Positions 37,590 through 49,818 of a stretch of DNA of 64,000 nt are shown piece by piece (the stretch's first letter is position 1; each line of letters starts with the position of its first letter). The notes beneath the pieces were generated by a model that saw nothing but the letters and a program-made list of their open reading frames with translations, made no database searches and was not told the DNA's origin. The position numbers and the translations under genes are program-made. The stretch covers positions 54,457,278 through 54,521,277 of the forward strand of contig CM037788.1 in the NCBI GenBank assembly GCA_021229015.1, read 5' to 3'. The DNA is from Solen grandis. Taxonomy: Eukaryota; Mollusca; Bivalvia; Adapedonta; Solenidae.

Positions 37590-38344
37590 TGTTCTTATAT
37601 TTTGAATTTTTTAATTCTAGTTTTTATACTTCTATTATTCTTAGTTATTTATAAAAAGGTCGATTTTTCTAACATGAGGGTCCCGTGCATAGACAGGCTC
37701 GGTTATAAGGTCAAACCAGTAGAAATGAGAGGGAGACAGTATGTTTAATGTAAGCCGTCAATTGAAACATTTTGTTTTTTAATATTTTCTTGTTAGAGTC
37801 TCATATGACTGAAGTGTCTCTTGTCGCATCTGTGTGTCACAACTTAGAAAGTTTATATTTATACAATGGTCAAACTTTACTTACCAAGTACAATAACTCT
37901 ACATTGCTTCATTTATTACTTACTTGTATGGTGAAATTATGTTTTTGTAGAACATATTTTAAAAACTATTGAAGGCATGGATATCATTCTTTACACATGG
38001 GAAGGATGTGAAGTGACAAAGAACAATAACTTTATCTTGTCCCATTTTTTTTTGCTTTTGTATTAAAATTATTTATGTCTGCAGCAAACTATTATGAAAT
38101 ATTAATGGTATTGAGGGGATCAATACTAAAAACCACTATTCCTTATCACATTTTGTTTAATTTGACAGATGTCAATAAATAAAACAATCTATCTTACCTG
38201 CTGTTTAAATTAGATTTAACTTTCCTGATTTTTTACATGCATGCCACAAAAAAAGGGATTGACTTTATAATTCACACATTTTAACTTTCGGTTCTGACAG
38301 TGCTCCCAATGCTGTGATTTAATGGTTTTCATTTGTTTTTTAGG
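37590..38344. other. Intergenic sequence
   Basis: AT-rich, with frames of up to 77 codons and no recognisable motif. Nothing supported here. Confidence 0.4.
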
Positions 38345-39225
38345 AGAGGATTACTGTGGAAGGTAATCTCAAGTCCGCTCGGCTCAATCCAGGTATTTTG
38401 AACGAAAAAAAAACAAAACAAAACAAAAAAAAACAGAAGGAAGTGAATTTGGGTAGGTTTGTAGGTCCATTTCGAACGCCCCATTTAAAAAATTAGAATT
38501 TCACCTGTGGAATTGGTTCCGAAATCTGATGGTTGCCATAGATTAATAACTCATTTATCACATCCAGAAGGATATAGTGTCAATGATGGGATTAGCGAGG
38601 TTATGAGCTCGGTTAGGTATAAATATTTTCACAATGTGGCAGATATGATCTTTAAATTTGGTAATGGTGCAAAAATAGCATTTCGTCTTCTTCTGTATCC
38701 CCTTCTGAATTTTGTTTGTTGGGGCTAAAGGATGAGGATGGTAATATTCGTTTTGCCAAGTTTCTACCTATGAGATGTAAGGTGTCATGTGTCCTGTTTA
38801 AAAAATACTACGTTTTTGCACTGGCTGGTTAAATCATTGTCAGGTAAAGATACTCTTGATCATTAGTTAGATGACTTTATCTTTTTGGGAGCGCATGGCA
38901 CTTGTCTCACTCTTGTGCACAAATTTGACGAGGTGTGTCGTTTGCTTAAGGTGCCGATCGCCAGTGAGAAGTCCATTATTTCATTTACTAGATTAGTGTT
39001 ATTATGTATTGAGGTAGATTCGGTTAAAATGGTGATCAGAATTCCTTTGCAAAGAATGGAGGAATTATTGAATATGGTTTCTAGTATCTTTACTCGCAAA
39101 ATATTGCCCAAAGGGAGTTTCAGTCATTCGTTGGCAAACTTTACTTTTTAAGTAGAGCCGTTCGCTCGGGAAGGGCATTTTTAGGCGTTTTCATGATGCT
39201 ATGATTCCCATTAAAAGGTCATTCC
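38345..39225 (+). pseudogene. Degenerate DIRS-like reverse transcriptase/RNase H
   Basis: Pieces in shifting frames follow the order of DIRS-type (tyrosine-recombinase) retroelement RTs: 'NLKSARLNPGIL', then 'KEVNLGRFVGPF', then 'LVPKSDGCHRLITHLSHPEG' with 'YSVND', then 'FGNGA..AFRLL', 'FLPMRCKVSCVLF', the catalytic 'LDDFIFLGAHGT' (38862-38897, the preceding Tyr codon now a stop), and finally 'SRAVRSGRAFLRRFHDAMI' in the RNase H-like part. At least four shifts or stops and a deletion near 38690 make it inactive. A tyrosine recombinase and terminal repeats were not found. The element family is inferred from motif order. Confidence 0.72.
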
Positions 39226-39231
39226 ATCTGC

Positions 39232-39272
39232 TGTGTGTGTGTGTGTGTGTGTGTGTGTTGTGTGTGTGTGTG
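39232..39272. repeat. (TG)n microsatellite
   Basis: About 20 TG units with one interruption. It is next to the end of the DIRS-like relic. Confidence 0.93.
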
Positions 39273-39279
39273 ATTTGCT

Positions 39280-39860
39280 GTGCCAAAAGGGGTCCTTCTC
39301 TTCCCCAAATATTTGGCGGTGGCCCCACCTTGGTCGACTGGTCGGCTGTAGACCCATTTAGACGACAGCAAGATACATAGTTCTAAGCCTTTTATGGCAT
39401 TTATTGAAGCCTTTCGTGGCATATTTGAATTTTAAAAGATCTGTGGGGCATAATTTAAGTGAAAGAATATTTGAGCTTGTAGCCCTTCGGGGCATACTTT
39501 AAACAATTATGAAAATTTGCCTTTTTGAGCATATGCCTTTTTGAGCATATATGAAACAATTATGAATGTTTGCCTATTTGAGCATTTGAATAGTTGCCTA
39601 TTATTGTATTTGCCTTGAGCTTGTAGCCCTTTGGGGCATATTTTAAACGTTTATGAATGTGTGTTTTTCTGCGGATTGCTGTCAAGGGTTGCCCTATACG
39701 ACGATTTGTCCGGTGTCCTGTTAGTCAAAAGGACTAACACGATGGGAATAGGAACCAGTCCAATCAGTGCCAAAACGGGGGGAATGCTAAATTGGATTTT
39801 TTTGTTGTATTTGACAATAATAAATATGTATTATGGCTAATTGCTTGTTGTATTATTTAG
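39280..39860. repeat. Probable 3' region of the DIRS-like relic
   Basis: 'agcttgtagccctt' plus 'ggggcata' recurs at about 39472 and 39618, giving a direct repeat of about 146 bp. 'gagcatatgcctttttgagcatat' is a shorter direct repeat. An 8-bp stem with a 5-nt loop lies at 39719-39739. Assignment to the relic is by adjacency only. Confidence 0.35.
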
Positions 39861-40723
39861 GTCGGGCTGGATTTGTGGTGTCCTAGTGCACGTGAGTAAG
39901 TCCGTGTTTGTTGGTTACTTTTGATTTTAGACCATATTTTGTGTGATATTTAAATTCAAATATTCATTTGAGAGAATGCACAAGACTAGAGCTTGGATCT
40001 TCTGGTGTGTCGATGAGCAGCTGTCTGTCATAGAATCTCCTAATAAACCAAAGGACACCACTAACCACTGTGGTATTCTTCATGCTATTTAATTTAAGTA
40101 CTGTAGTATTCCGCATGTTATGTGACCAAACTGAAGTATTGATAGATTTCTAAGTCAGGGTATGCAACAAGGATACCATAATTAATGAAATATCTATACG
40201 AATATAAGACCAGCTATACGACATAGCTAAGGTAATTAATGTTGTCTTAATTAAAAAACATCAAGCGATAGCACAACATTTGTTTCTTATTTTTCCTCCA
40301 ATACTGAAGATTGCATATAAAGACAAAGTTACATACAGCAGAAACATGAAGAATAGAAACGTGATTATATAAATGTTTATATAACCGAGAGACGATCGTG
40401 CATGGATTTATACACTGATTGCTTAAAGTGATAAGACCATTTTATACTATCAAAACGTGTAGAAAAACATTGATCTTAAACACAAATGAAAGGACAGCAA
40501 AACATAGGAAGTCGAAAGGGTAATGTAATCTATAAGCTACATAATAAACAGATGATTATTATAATTTTATTTTCTATGTAATATATTACATGCTATTACC
40601 AATATGTCGTTATGACTCAAGTAAGGACATGTCAAGGTAAAATACATAGTAGGTAACTGGGTCATGAACAATGTTATCCAAGGTCAAAGTCCAAAATTGA
40701 AGATCATAAACCGCTCATATATG
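39861..40723. other. Intergenic sequence
   Basis: No recognisable gene or repeat ends; present once on each arm. Confidence 0.4.
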
Positions 40724-42090
40724 GAACAATAGGGCGATATGACCTTAAATCGCTCACTCGAGTACATAAGCTTATTGAAATCTATAAAAGTCACTTGATT
40801 TTTGTTTCCTCCAGCAGTAATCAGATTCAAGTTTCAGGTACATGTCTGTACACAGAATTTTTTCGTTAGTAAATTATCTGAAGGTCTCAATTTTAAAAGG
40901 ATCAAACATGCTTAAATAATTATTTTATGATACATTGATGTTATTATTAGTGTAAAACACTAATTATATCTGAACCTAATACTTTGAATTGTTCTATACA
41001 GACTATATTATTATTATAAACTAGACGATCCCCTATGAGTCTCTTCTTTCAAGGGATCAACTTAACTTGAGCAAATTGGTAGACAGCCATGAGCTGAACA
41101 TACATGCAAAAAGTTTAACGAAAGGTTCAAAGAAAAAAAAAACGAAGTCGTCTATATAGAGCACATAAGGAAACTAGCCAACCCCCTAGAAGCCTCATTT
41201 TTCGAGGGATCAACTTTATTTCAGCAATTATATTAGTAATGAGGTGGCCACTTGTGGCAAATAAATTAATTTATAACCGTTGGTTTCATAGACGAAAATG
41301 TTTTTTTTGTTTTTTTTTTGTTTTTTTTAAGTAAACTAGTCGACCCTCTAGGAATCAATTTTTATTTTAGCAATTATGGTAGACAGCAATGAGGTGACCA
41401 TTTGTGCCAAATGAAATTAAATTCTGACCTCTGGTTTCCACAAAAAAACATTTATTCTAAATAAACAGCACAACGGACAAAAGGTGATCACACTAGCTCA
41501 CCCTAAGATTTGCCATAAACAGTGTCGTGAAGTTTGAAGATGGTTACTTTAGAAAAAGAGATGATAAAATGTAATATTGCATTTTTTTTTTCAAATTCAA
41601 AGGGTCATAAAAACTCCTGGCAATAATAATTAGACAATATCACACATACTCAAACTTGGCCGAAAAGATATGGCCATTAACATTGTCATGAAGGTTGAAG
41701 ATGATTGCTTAAGAAATGAGGTTTCAAGAGTGTAAGCAACATTTCTTTATATTCAGAGGGCCATTTCTCATGTCCTAATGTGCCGACATTAGCCATAATC
41801 AAACTAGGCCGAGAGATTATGACTATAATCATTGTTATGAAGATTGAAGATGATTGATTTAGAAATAAAGATACTAGTACAAGAGTGTAAACAAAGTGAA
41901 AACTGGTATTTTTACATTTAAAGCGCCACAACTTCTGATCTAATTGACCAATATCAGACATAATCAAACGATAGCTTGAGGATGATTGCTTGAGAAATGA
42001 AGATGTAAGATGTAAACTATTTGTGAACGACGGATGGACAACCAGCATTCAGCGATTCTAATAGTTGATCCTGAGTACATGAGCTCAGTA
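40724..42090 (+). mobile_element. Complete tandem-array transposon copy
   Basis: The start reads 'aacaatagggcgatatgacc', then 'aaatcgctcactcgag'. About three units of about 170 bp follow (41018-41480, with 'agggatcaact', 'ggtagacagc.atgag'), then four units of about 150 bp (41500-42040, with 'gaagatgattgcttaag'). The end reads 'gaacgacggatggac' and 'ctgagtacatgagctcag'. No transposase frame, so it is non-autonomous. The two ends match those at 35441 and 33421. Confidence 0.65.
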
Positions 42091-42239
42091 TAGTTCAAAG
42101 ATCAAAGATGAATAACTCAATAACTCATAAACTGTTGTATTGAATTAATTTGTTATTTATATTTTCAGATCAATTTAAAAAAACTCTCAGTATGACATTT
42201 AGGAATATTTTGGGCAAAAGGGATATTCATTTTTGACTG

Positions 42240-42257
42240 GTATATATATATATATAT
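42240..42257. repeat. (TA)n microsatellite
   Basis: Nine TA units; the mirror tract near 535-546 is shorter. Confidence 0.85.
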
Positions 42258-42822
42258 CCCATCAATATTTAAAAGCGTAACAGCCCAATCTGTCGTCAGC
42301 TTAACTGTGTTTGATGCATAATCAAACATGCGAAAGCAATATTCATGGACCGAAAATTACAGGACAATACACCACCCAAACATTCCAAACCGCAAATATA
42401 AAAAGCAAACCTTTATGCATATTGTATTCTTTTGCGATACACAACTAAAAAAGCAAAGCGTCAATGCAGGCAATAAAGAAATCTAGAAAAAAAACCATCT
42501 TGGTCCCAAGCGAAAATTGGAATGATATGAACATCTAACTCAACAAAAATAAACTGTGATAACAGTTATGTACAATATTTCAAACTCATACAAATATTTT
42601 CAGTATTATTTTTACGAGTTGTAACTCTCCAGCTCACAGCAAAGTCTATACAATAATCATTAATTTCTATAACAAATAATGACAACATTTATGCATTTAC
42701 AGCTAAGATCATGAATACAAAACATATAATGTTGAATAAAATAATATACAGAATCTATCAGGAGAATACTAAAAGAGTTGGATGAACATTCATTGTACAC
42801 AAACTGGTACTTTGATGACTCC

Positions 42823-44063
42823 CATTTCGTTTAGGGCATTGCACATGAATTTTTATTTTATTTATTAGAGCTTGAAGGGAATTACATTTATCTGTTGTAA
42901 AAATTTAGATTGTAAACATGCCTGTTTTAAAACACATCGCTATTGTGTGGAAATGTAAACTACATTAGAAATGTAAACTTAAATCTTTATTGCAGCTTTT
43001 GATTTTGATTAATGTTTGATTAATGCCTTTTTTATATTCAAAATGTAATAATCAAATCTACGATAATATCAATAAATGTTAGATTTGGTGAGATGTTAAG
43101 ACGCATGTACGAGCTCGTATTATATGCATATTGTATTTTCTTGTAATATACACTATACAAATAAACAGATTGGTAGGTGGAATGGACAAAATGGTACGAA
43201 ACGAGGATTTGATTGTTTCCAGTCTTGTTAGCCAATGATTTTAATATTTGATATAAACGATGACCACGAATGGTGAATTCTATTTATTACAAAAAATCTG
43301 TTCTTAAGTTTCTGTAAATGTATTTAATTTGATCATGTCTGGTAACCTGATAACAGTTTTGGACTTAACCTGATAGTACCAAAGAGAAGAAAATCCCCTT
43401 AGAGGAATTAATTTTATTAAAGTCGATACATTTTTTGAAATAGAATCTACGTTAGTTATATTAATTGTTAAAACTTTTATTGTGCACAATCAGCACGCTT
43501 TTTGTTAATTGTTGATTTTAAATTAGTTTGCGAATGGCGCGTTTTAGTCATGCATAATAATTCAACTTAATGACGTCCGGTTGTATTCTTTGACGTTATC
43601 GGTTTATATATTAAAACCTGATTTCACAAATGTTGGAGAAACGGAAGCTGACACGAGACACGGCGGATGTATACAGTTATATGGTCGGTCACTTTATATA
43701 ATTAATGATACATGAAAAATACATAAGGCTTGTTTTTTTAGGTCCTTATATGGGTAACCCCGTTTATTTTCACCGTAATAGGAACAGCAGGGGTCGGGGA
43801 ACCATCCCCAGTATTACCATGCAGAGATTTATTTTTGAAGAAGAAGATAATACAAATTTTGGTTCAATATAATTTCCTAAAACAAAGGCATTCAAAATAG
43901 TAATCAATGATAATAAACCAATACATGTGTATAAACAATCTACTTAAAAATCACTTTTCATATACCTTTCTTTAGGTATACATTTCTATGGACCTCCTTA
44001 AGATATCTGCATTTAAACAATGAAATTACCCATTCAAACAAGCATTTTCATCATGAAAGAAAA
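42823..44063. other. Intergenic sequence outside the inverted arms
   Basis: No gene found. A slightly GC-richer patch at 43560-43830 (gacgtccggttg, ggagaaacggaagctgac) could be a promoter or an exon fragment, but nothing supports either. Confidence 0.35.
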
Positions 44064-45110
44064 CTACGGAAAGAAGCAAAAAGAAAAAAAGAAATCTTTC
44101 ACATGCTCATAAAAAATAGAGTTTTGCTTTTTAACGTACAAAATATATAACGGTGCTATTCCCTTGAATAATGTGTTTTGATATAAAGATCTTATAATTG
44201 CTAAATTTTTTATTTCTTTATTTGTGATATTTGATGGCTTACACACTTCCCATGCTAACTTAAAAAAAAAACAACCTTTAAATCGTATATAAGATGGCAT
44301 AATGTGTTTGTATTTGCATGAATAAGTATATCTTTTGAATTCTAAAAATACTGTGTCTAATGCGTTATCATATGTCCATGATCCTAATATAACAACAACA
44401 ACAAAAAAAACTATCAATATTGACCACAGGGTCAATTTTTTTTATCTTATATATCATAATTTGTATAAAAGGATTAACTTTACAGGAATCCACCTAAAAA
44501 TGTTTAATTGTCTCCTTTGTACAATTACAAAAAGAACAAAGTTTGCTATTAGTAAGTTTCATTTTAAATAATAGAGTATTTGTTGCTATTATTCGATGAT
44601 TAGTCCTAGTTTGCAGTCATTGTATGTAAGAATCTCTAGTACATCTAAAAACATAACTATAAACAATTTTCCAATTTATGTCTGTGTTTTATACATAGAC
44701 TCCTATTTTGCTTGTTGGTTCCTCATTATTCCTAATTAGAACATTATATATTTATTTATATCTAATTTTGTTACAATTGGGTTAATATAACAGTTACATC
44801 AAGGTTTTATATGGTCTATACTGTGTTTTATATTTAAATGTATATTGTTTCTGTTAATGAATTTTTAATAACATTTATTAAATCATAATACTGTATAAAA
44901 TCAATATTTTTCCCTGTCACTAATTTAAGATAATCAATAGTTACAAAACTGCCATTTGAAACAAGTATATCTTTTACTATTCTTATTCCTCTTTCATACA
45001 TTGGTGGTATAAAAACATAAGTTTTTCCCACCAAGAAGTTGTCATTATAAAAAATGGCATGTGTTATATTTGGTCTATGTCTGTTATACATAGTTTGTCA
45101 ATCTACATCA
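44064..45110 (-). pseudogene. 3' remnant of an L1/Tx1-like LINE ORF2
   Basis: The minus-strand piece at 44834-45091 reads 'NITHAIFYNDNFLVGKTYVF', then 'RGIRIVKDILVSNGSFVTID' and 'DFIQYYDLINVI', the layout of L1-type ORF2 C-terminal regions. About 300 bp further, a zinc-finger-like 'CSFCN..KETIKHF' appears in another frame. The 123-codon frame at 44064-44435 (LDTVFLEFKRYTYSCKYKHI) fits the very C-terminus. Frameshifts separate the pieces. No endonuclease or RT core is present, as expected of a 5'-truncated insertion. Family assignment is by pattern only. Confidence 0.55.
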
Positions 45111-45620
45111 TGTATGCCTTTAGGACATCTATCCAGATCTTATTTTTTTATCTTTCTGACGATTACATCACAAAAAAATACAAAATTAAAAAGTTTGTCT
45201 ATGTTAAATAGAGATTTGATTAATTTATAACATTACTGTCATAGTTACTGGTGTAATTTTTCAGCCATTTCATCTTTAAACTCAAGATATAGCTAGATAA
45301 ATCGGTCATCATTGAACCTCCCTCGTCATACCATTTTTAATAAAGACTGATTTCTTAATTTTTGCTTTGATTTTAAATGATTATATCTCTGCACATAAAA
45401 TGAATGTATATGGAGAAATTGGATCTTCTTGTCGACAACCACTATTTACTGCAAAAAAACTTGACAAGAAACCATTAAATTGTACACACACTTCTGTATA
45501 AGAGTAATTTTACCCATCTCTTGAGATAATCACCAAAATTATAAAAAAGACAATGAGGATCTATCAATAAATAAGTAAAAACGAGTCCCGTATACTGCAT
45601 AATATAAAACAAAAGGAATG
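45111..45620. other. Intergenic sequence
   Basis: AT-rich, with no recognisable gene or repeat end. Confidence 0.4.
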
Positions 45621-46454
45621 TAACGCCTTTTCGCCACCCATCACACGTTTGATTGAATTATACAATCATTAACGTGAGCCTACTCGATAAAGAATACTAA
45701 AATGCACCCAAAACAATCGATGGTATTTTAAATTACGCCATTCTACAGGAATATCTCAACTTATTTGGCTCATTTTCCTGAGTTAACAGTTTGTCGTTGA
45801 AGCCATTCGCTGACGTCACACAATTATAGCTTCGGGGCTAAATATTTAATTATACTCAAATGAAAAAGAAACGCAGGCTAACTAGAATATGTAGTAGACA
45901 GACTCAAATTTTTACCTCCTAACCTTGCAATAAACCTCATATGATAGACCCCATCTCATTCTAAAGCATTACTTTTGTTAGAAAAAAATCTTTATCAAAA
46001 TTATTTAATGTGTAATACCGTCGAATACTTCCTATTCTAAACTGTCACAAAAGTTTACCCTCTTTTTTCTTTTGAGTATATTTATTTTGTGATTAAATTG
46101 TTTGTTCTATTCCAATAGTTTTTAATAAATTTACGGTTATGTTAATTTGATACATTTCATAAATTGCTATTCTATAAATCAAATATCTAAACAAAATATA
46201 ATTATAATTTGGGAAAACTCATCACGGAATGTTACTCTTACTTACCCCTGAGCTGAAATTGTTGGCACCGACGACAAACTATCTGCTAAGAAAAATGAAC
46301 AAAAAATGTAAAGTTATTCCTGTAGAATGGCGTACTTTGAAATACCATCGGTTGTTTCGGGTGCATTTATGTTTTCATTATTGAGTACACGCACTAGATT
46401 GTTATCATTCATTATGCCGATCGTATACGTTGGTTTGGTGGCAAAGAGGTGTTA
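45621..46454. mobile_element. Foldback element with long terminal inverted repeats
   Basis: The left end 'taacgccttttcgccaccc' pairs with the complement of the right end 'ggtggcaaagaggtgttaa'. The inverted pairing continues inward through 'aatgcacccaaaacaatcga' (complement at about 46345-46365), 'cgccattctacaggaat' (46318-46336) and 'cagtttgtcgttgaagcc' (46265-46290), giving arms of roughly 230-250 bp around a centre of about 350 bp. No transposase frame, so it is a large MITE or foldback element. The terminal bases suggest no family I can name. Confidence 0.75.
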
Positions 46455-46739
46455 AATCTACTTTCAGTTTCACATTAAGAGCATGCTAAAATTATCTCAC
46501 TTACATACGGCCAAAGACCCATTTATGATCCATCCTCTTTTCTTGTTTAAACCTTTTTTTCCTATGTTTTAGACTTGGGTATCCAAAAGATATAAGTTTA
46601 TCTGGGTATGAGTTACATTTATAGTTGTTCCTGATTCCTTTAGCTCTTTGTGGACTGCTAAAGTAGAATCTGACATTTCCTCAGCGGTGGATCCAGATTC
46701 AAGTTGTCGATTTATTTCATAATGGTTTACAGACGATGC

Positions 46740-47325
46740 AGGGATTTCTGTTCCTCCACATCCAAATATAAAGGTTGTCGTCTGTATTTCTGTAAGTAAT
46801 TGTGTTATGACTAGCCAATTCTGGACATCTTACAGATGTTCCCTTCTTGTCAATTTAGTAAATTATATATAAGCTGTCTGATCTTCCACAACAAACAAGA
46901 ACGGTGGATTCAAATTCAAGTTGTCGAACTGTTTTACATTGTTTTATATTCGATGCAGGAATTCCAATAACAAGTTTGCCGTCTGTATATCTGTAAGTAA
47001 ATGTGCTAGGACAAACCAATTCTGGAACCCTTACCAATTCGTCTCTCTTGCCATCTTTGTTAATTATATATAATATGTTTGATCTTCCACAACAAACAAG
47101 AATGGTGGATTCAAAGTCAAGTTGTCGAATTGTTGCACTATGTTTCATATACGATGCAGGCATTACTTTTCTTCCACATTCCAATAACAAGTTTGCCGTC
47201 TGTATTTCTGTAAGTAATTGTGCTAGGACAAATCAAGTCTGGAACTCTTACCGATTTGCCCTTTTTGCCATCTCTGTTAATGATATATAAGCTGTCTGAT
47301 CTTCCACAACAAACAAGGATATGAT
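46740..47325 (-). repeat. Three direct repeats of the terminal propeller-blade segment
   Basis: The segment coding for 'LVCCGRSDSLYIIN..DGK' and '..DGKLVIG' occurs three times, anchored by 'cttccacaacaaacaag' at 47301, 47085 and about 46883 (spacing 216 and 202 bp). Only the first belongs to the open frame ending at 47138. The second and third lie downstream of the stop, partly open in other frames (46855-47190), and decay progressively. Confidence 0.8.
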
Positions 47326-48633
47326 CATGTTCATCGATATATATTCCTATTGGTCTATTTATTTCTATGTTAGTGTATGAAAACAGGGTACGTTCTTCTT
47401 TTACGGAAAAACAATGCACGCAGTCTGTTTTCCAGTCTGAAACAAATAATTTTGTTTTATTTTTGTTGATACGGATACATCGTGGCCATTTTAGGGATAC
47501 ATTTCCTGTCATAAAAACTTTTGGATTCTGTTCATTTGGAGACAAGACTAGAATCTTAGCATTATCATCTTCTCTGTCTGTGTCATGACAGGTTACGTAG
47601 ATGTCGTCTGAAACCACACACACGCCATAACAGTTGTTATCAAATCTGATTTCATGAAGAACATTGTATGAATCACTCACATTGTACCTCACTAGTTTCT
47701 TTTCTTGCGGGAGGGTCACGATAATCTCATCATATTTTACAGGTGTTACTTCCCATGGTTCCGAAGATGTTGCAATAATTGTCAGTGGTTCGAAATCTTC
47801 ATCATAAATAAACAATTCTGGTTTCTGGGCATTCGCTATTACAAGTTTTCCATTTTCCAAAAATGATGATCCCGATATCCAACTTTCTGTTTCGATCAGT
47901 CTTTTGTAGACTCCAGCTGAAACGTTATACAACGACCGTTTCCCGCTGGCTACGACAGAGATTTCTTCTGCTTTATGAATAAGCTCTGTCATATCCTTTG
48001 CATCTTCATATTTAGGAAATGGCTTTAACATGTCTGTATTCTTCTTAATTTGTAGTAATTCATCCTTAACCTTATTTACTTTATTACTGATGTTTTGAAC
48101 CTTCTGTTCAGTGATGAATATCATTTTTTTATCCGGAGAATCTTTCATTTGCTCTAAACTCTCAGCATGCTTTTGAAGCTCGAGTACGTTATCATCTTCT
48201 TCGTCCATTTTATCATTCAGTTTTATTTTTTCCCTTTGAAGTCTCATTTTTAATTCCTTTTTTGTATTGGTTAGTTTTTTCTCAAAGTCTTTAGTCATTT
48301 CAGCCAAGTATTCATTGTGTTGCCTTTCCATCTTTGCGATTTCATCAAAATAGTTATCACTCTTTTCCGTTAGGCCTTCAAGCTGCATTGTTTCTTCTTT
48401 GATTTTACGCAACGCATTTTTAGTACTTCCATCTATATTTGCCACTTTTGTGTCCAGATTAGATATCACACAAGACTCGTGTTCTGGGAGAATGCACTCA
48501 TCACAAAGCAAAACCGTGTGTTTTTCGCAGTAATATTGAATTTCATTTTCGGGATGATGATTACATTTACAGACTTCTTCTGATGGCTTGTGCATAGATT
48601 TCGGCTTTGTAATATCTGATGATTTTACGTGTT
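47138..48633 (-). CDS. Exon 4: B-box zinc finger, coiled coil and NHL-like propeller (TRIM-like)
   Basis: The exon starts after 'tgtttcag' (48634 and upstream); with one base from exon 3 it continues the frame as 'EHVKSSDITKPKS' and then the internal Met at 48595. Numbering from that Met, a B-box type 2 zinc finger uses C11, H14, C23, H26, C31, C34, H39 and C42. A charged coiled coil spans about 60-210. A beta-propeller-like region of about six NHL-type blades spans 220-480, ending 'GKLVIGMW' and a stop at 47138. No RING is present, so ubiquitin-ligase activity is not indicated; B-box proteins usually self-assemble through the coiled coil while the propeller binds protein or RNA. It could also be a stand-alone TRIM2/TRIM71-like gene starting at 48595. 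Conserved introns and phase favour fusion to exons 1-3. Confidence 0.85.
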
Positions 48634-49479
48634 CTGAAACAAGAATTAGTTACCTTATATATGTATATGTACATCGTGCCATAATTTGACGAGGAAAGTA
48701 TCATACTCATTTTCATGGGGTATTCCTTTGTTATTTCTGTACATTTATAATATATGGAGTATTATACTGTGTCATTCTAATAAAGTAATTACAGTAAGAC
48801 GACTATATTTGGCACCAAATTTTTACCAGACAACCATGCAGGGTTCCTGTTCACCGTATTATTACTTCATCAAAGGGAAGCGTGAAAGTATCCGATTAAT
48901 CATGCTTATTTTGTAGAGTCAATTATATAAAAAGAGATAATATTTTGATCTTGAAAAACGCAAATACTTGTATTCCATAGAAAAAACATTTAGGTTTTGA
49001 GGCCTGCTAAGGGTTTTTTTTCTAAAAAGTTAAAGTTATAATGATTCAATTTTTTATATAAAAGAAAATATGAAATAGCATTGACATATTGTAGATCAAC
49101 ACATGATGTGCATATACCAGCTGTAAAATAACAGTTAAAATTTGAAAATATTGATTAAATTACGCAATTTAGTATTTTGTCAAAATACTCTCATGGTATA
49201 CATTTTGCCTCGGCGAACATACCGAAGACAGCCTGTAATCTGAAATAATTCGGATTTTAAAAACCGTCATCGAATCACAATGTGTTTATCTGATACGTCA
49301 TCAATTTATTCACTCGTGATTCATTAACGAATGATCTTAAGTTTTTTGTTTTTTTTTTGCATCGTAGTAACACTGTCGTCAACGAGTATGTACAGAATGT
49401 ATCTCGTAACAAATCTTTGTTTTCTGTCCGACGACTATACATGAACACTGTTTTTGGAAGATTAATAGGCCTTTAAAAA

Positions 49480-49550
49480 CAAATTATTGACGACGGACAA
49501 CAGCGGACGCAGTGCGATCACATCAGCTCACCTTGAGCACAGCTAAAAAT
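49480..49550. mobile_element. Terminal fragment of a tandem-array transposon
   Basis: 'gacgacggacaacagcggac' followed by 'gatcacatcagctcaccttgagc' matches the 3' terminus type at 42040-42090. It lies inside intron 3 of the gene. Confidence 0.5.
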
Positions 49551-49818
49551 CCCAAACTCTTTAAATTTCACATTAAATCAAGTTATACTATTTAAAGTAA
49601 TAAATCTTTTTTTTTAAATATACATTATTGTTCAATCAGATTGTAATAAGAAATTTTGATTGATATAATCTTTTGGCATTTATCAATTTAAAATCAATCG
49701 TATTTCTTACTCCAAAGAATATAATAAAAAAGGAAATCTGAAAAAATATAATGTAGAACTTCATGTACGCCGTTACTCGTAACAACTTTTAGGCCTACTA
49801 CTGCAAAAGTATAAATAC

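Larger units (their letters stand above)
24899..42822. repeat. Right arm of the inverted duplication (clean copy)
   Basis: This is the well-resolved partner of 1-19983. Base quality looks normal and its repeats keep recognisable ends. Homology stops at about 42822, where the window's first base pairs, so the true left-arm limit lies outside the window. Confidence 0.9.

Noticed and set aside
1..42822. Natural giant palindrome or amplified inverted repeat
   Set aside because: One-sided base distortion, the N placeholder at the centre and the haplotype-like indel all favour mis-assembly.
49694..49818. Continuation of exon 3 to the stop at 49694
   Set aside because: The paralogue keeps the same donor context (aaatag then gtattta), and sequence past it loses similarity.
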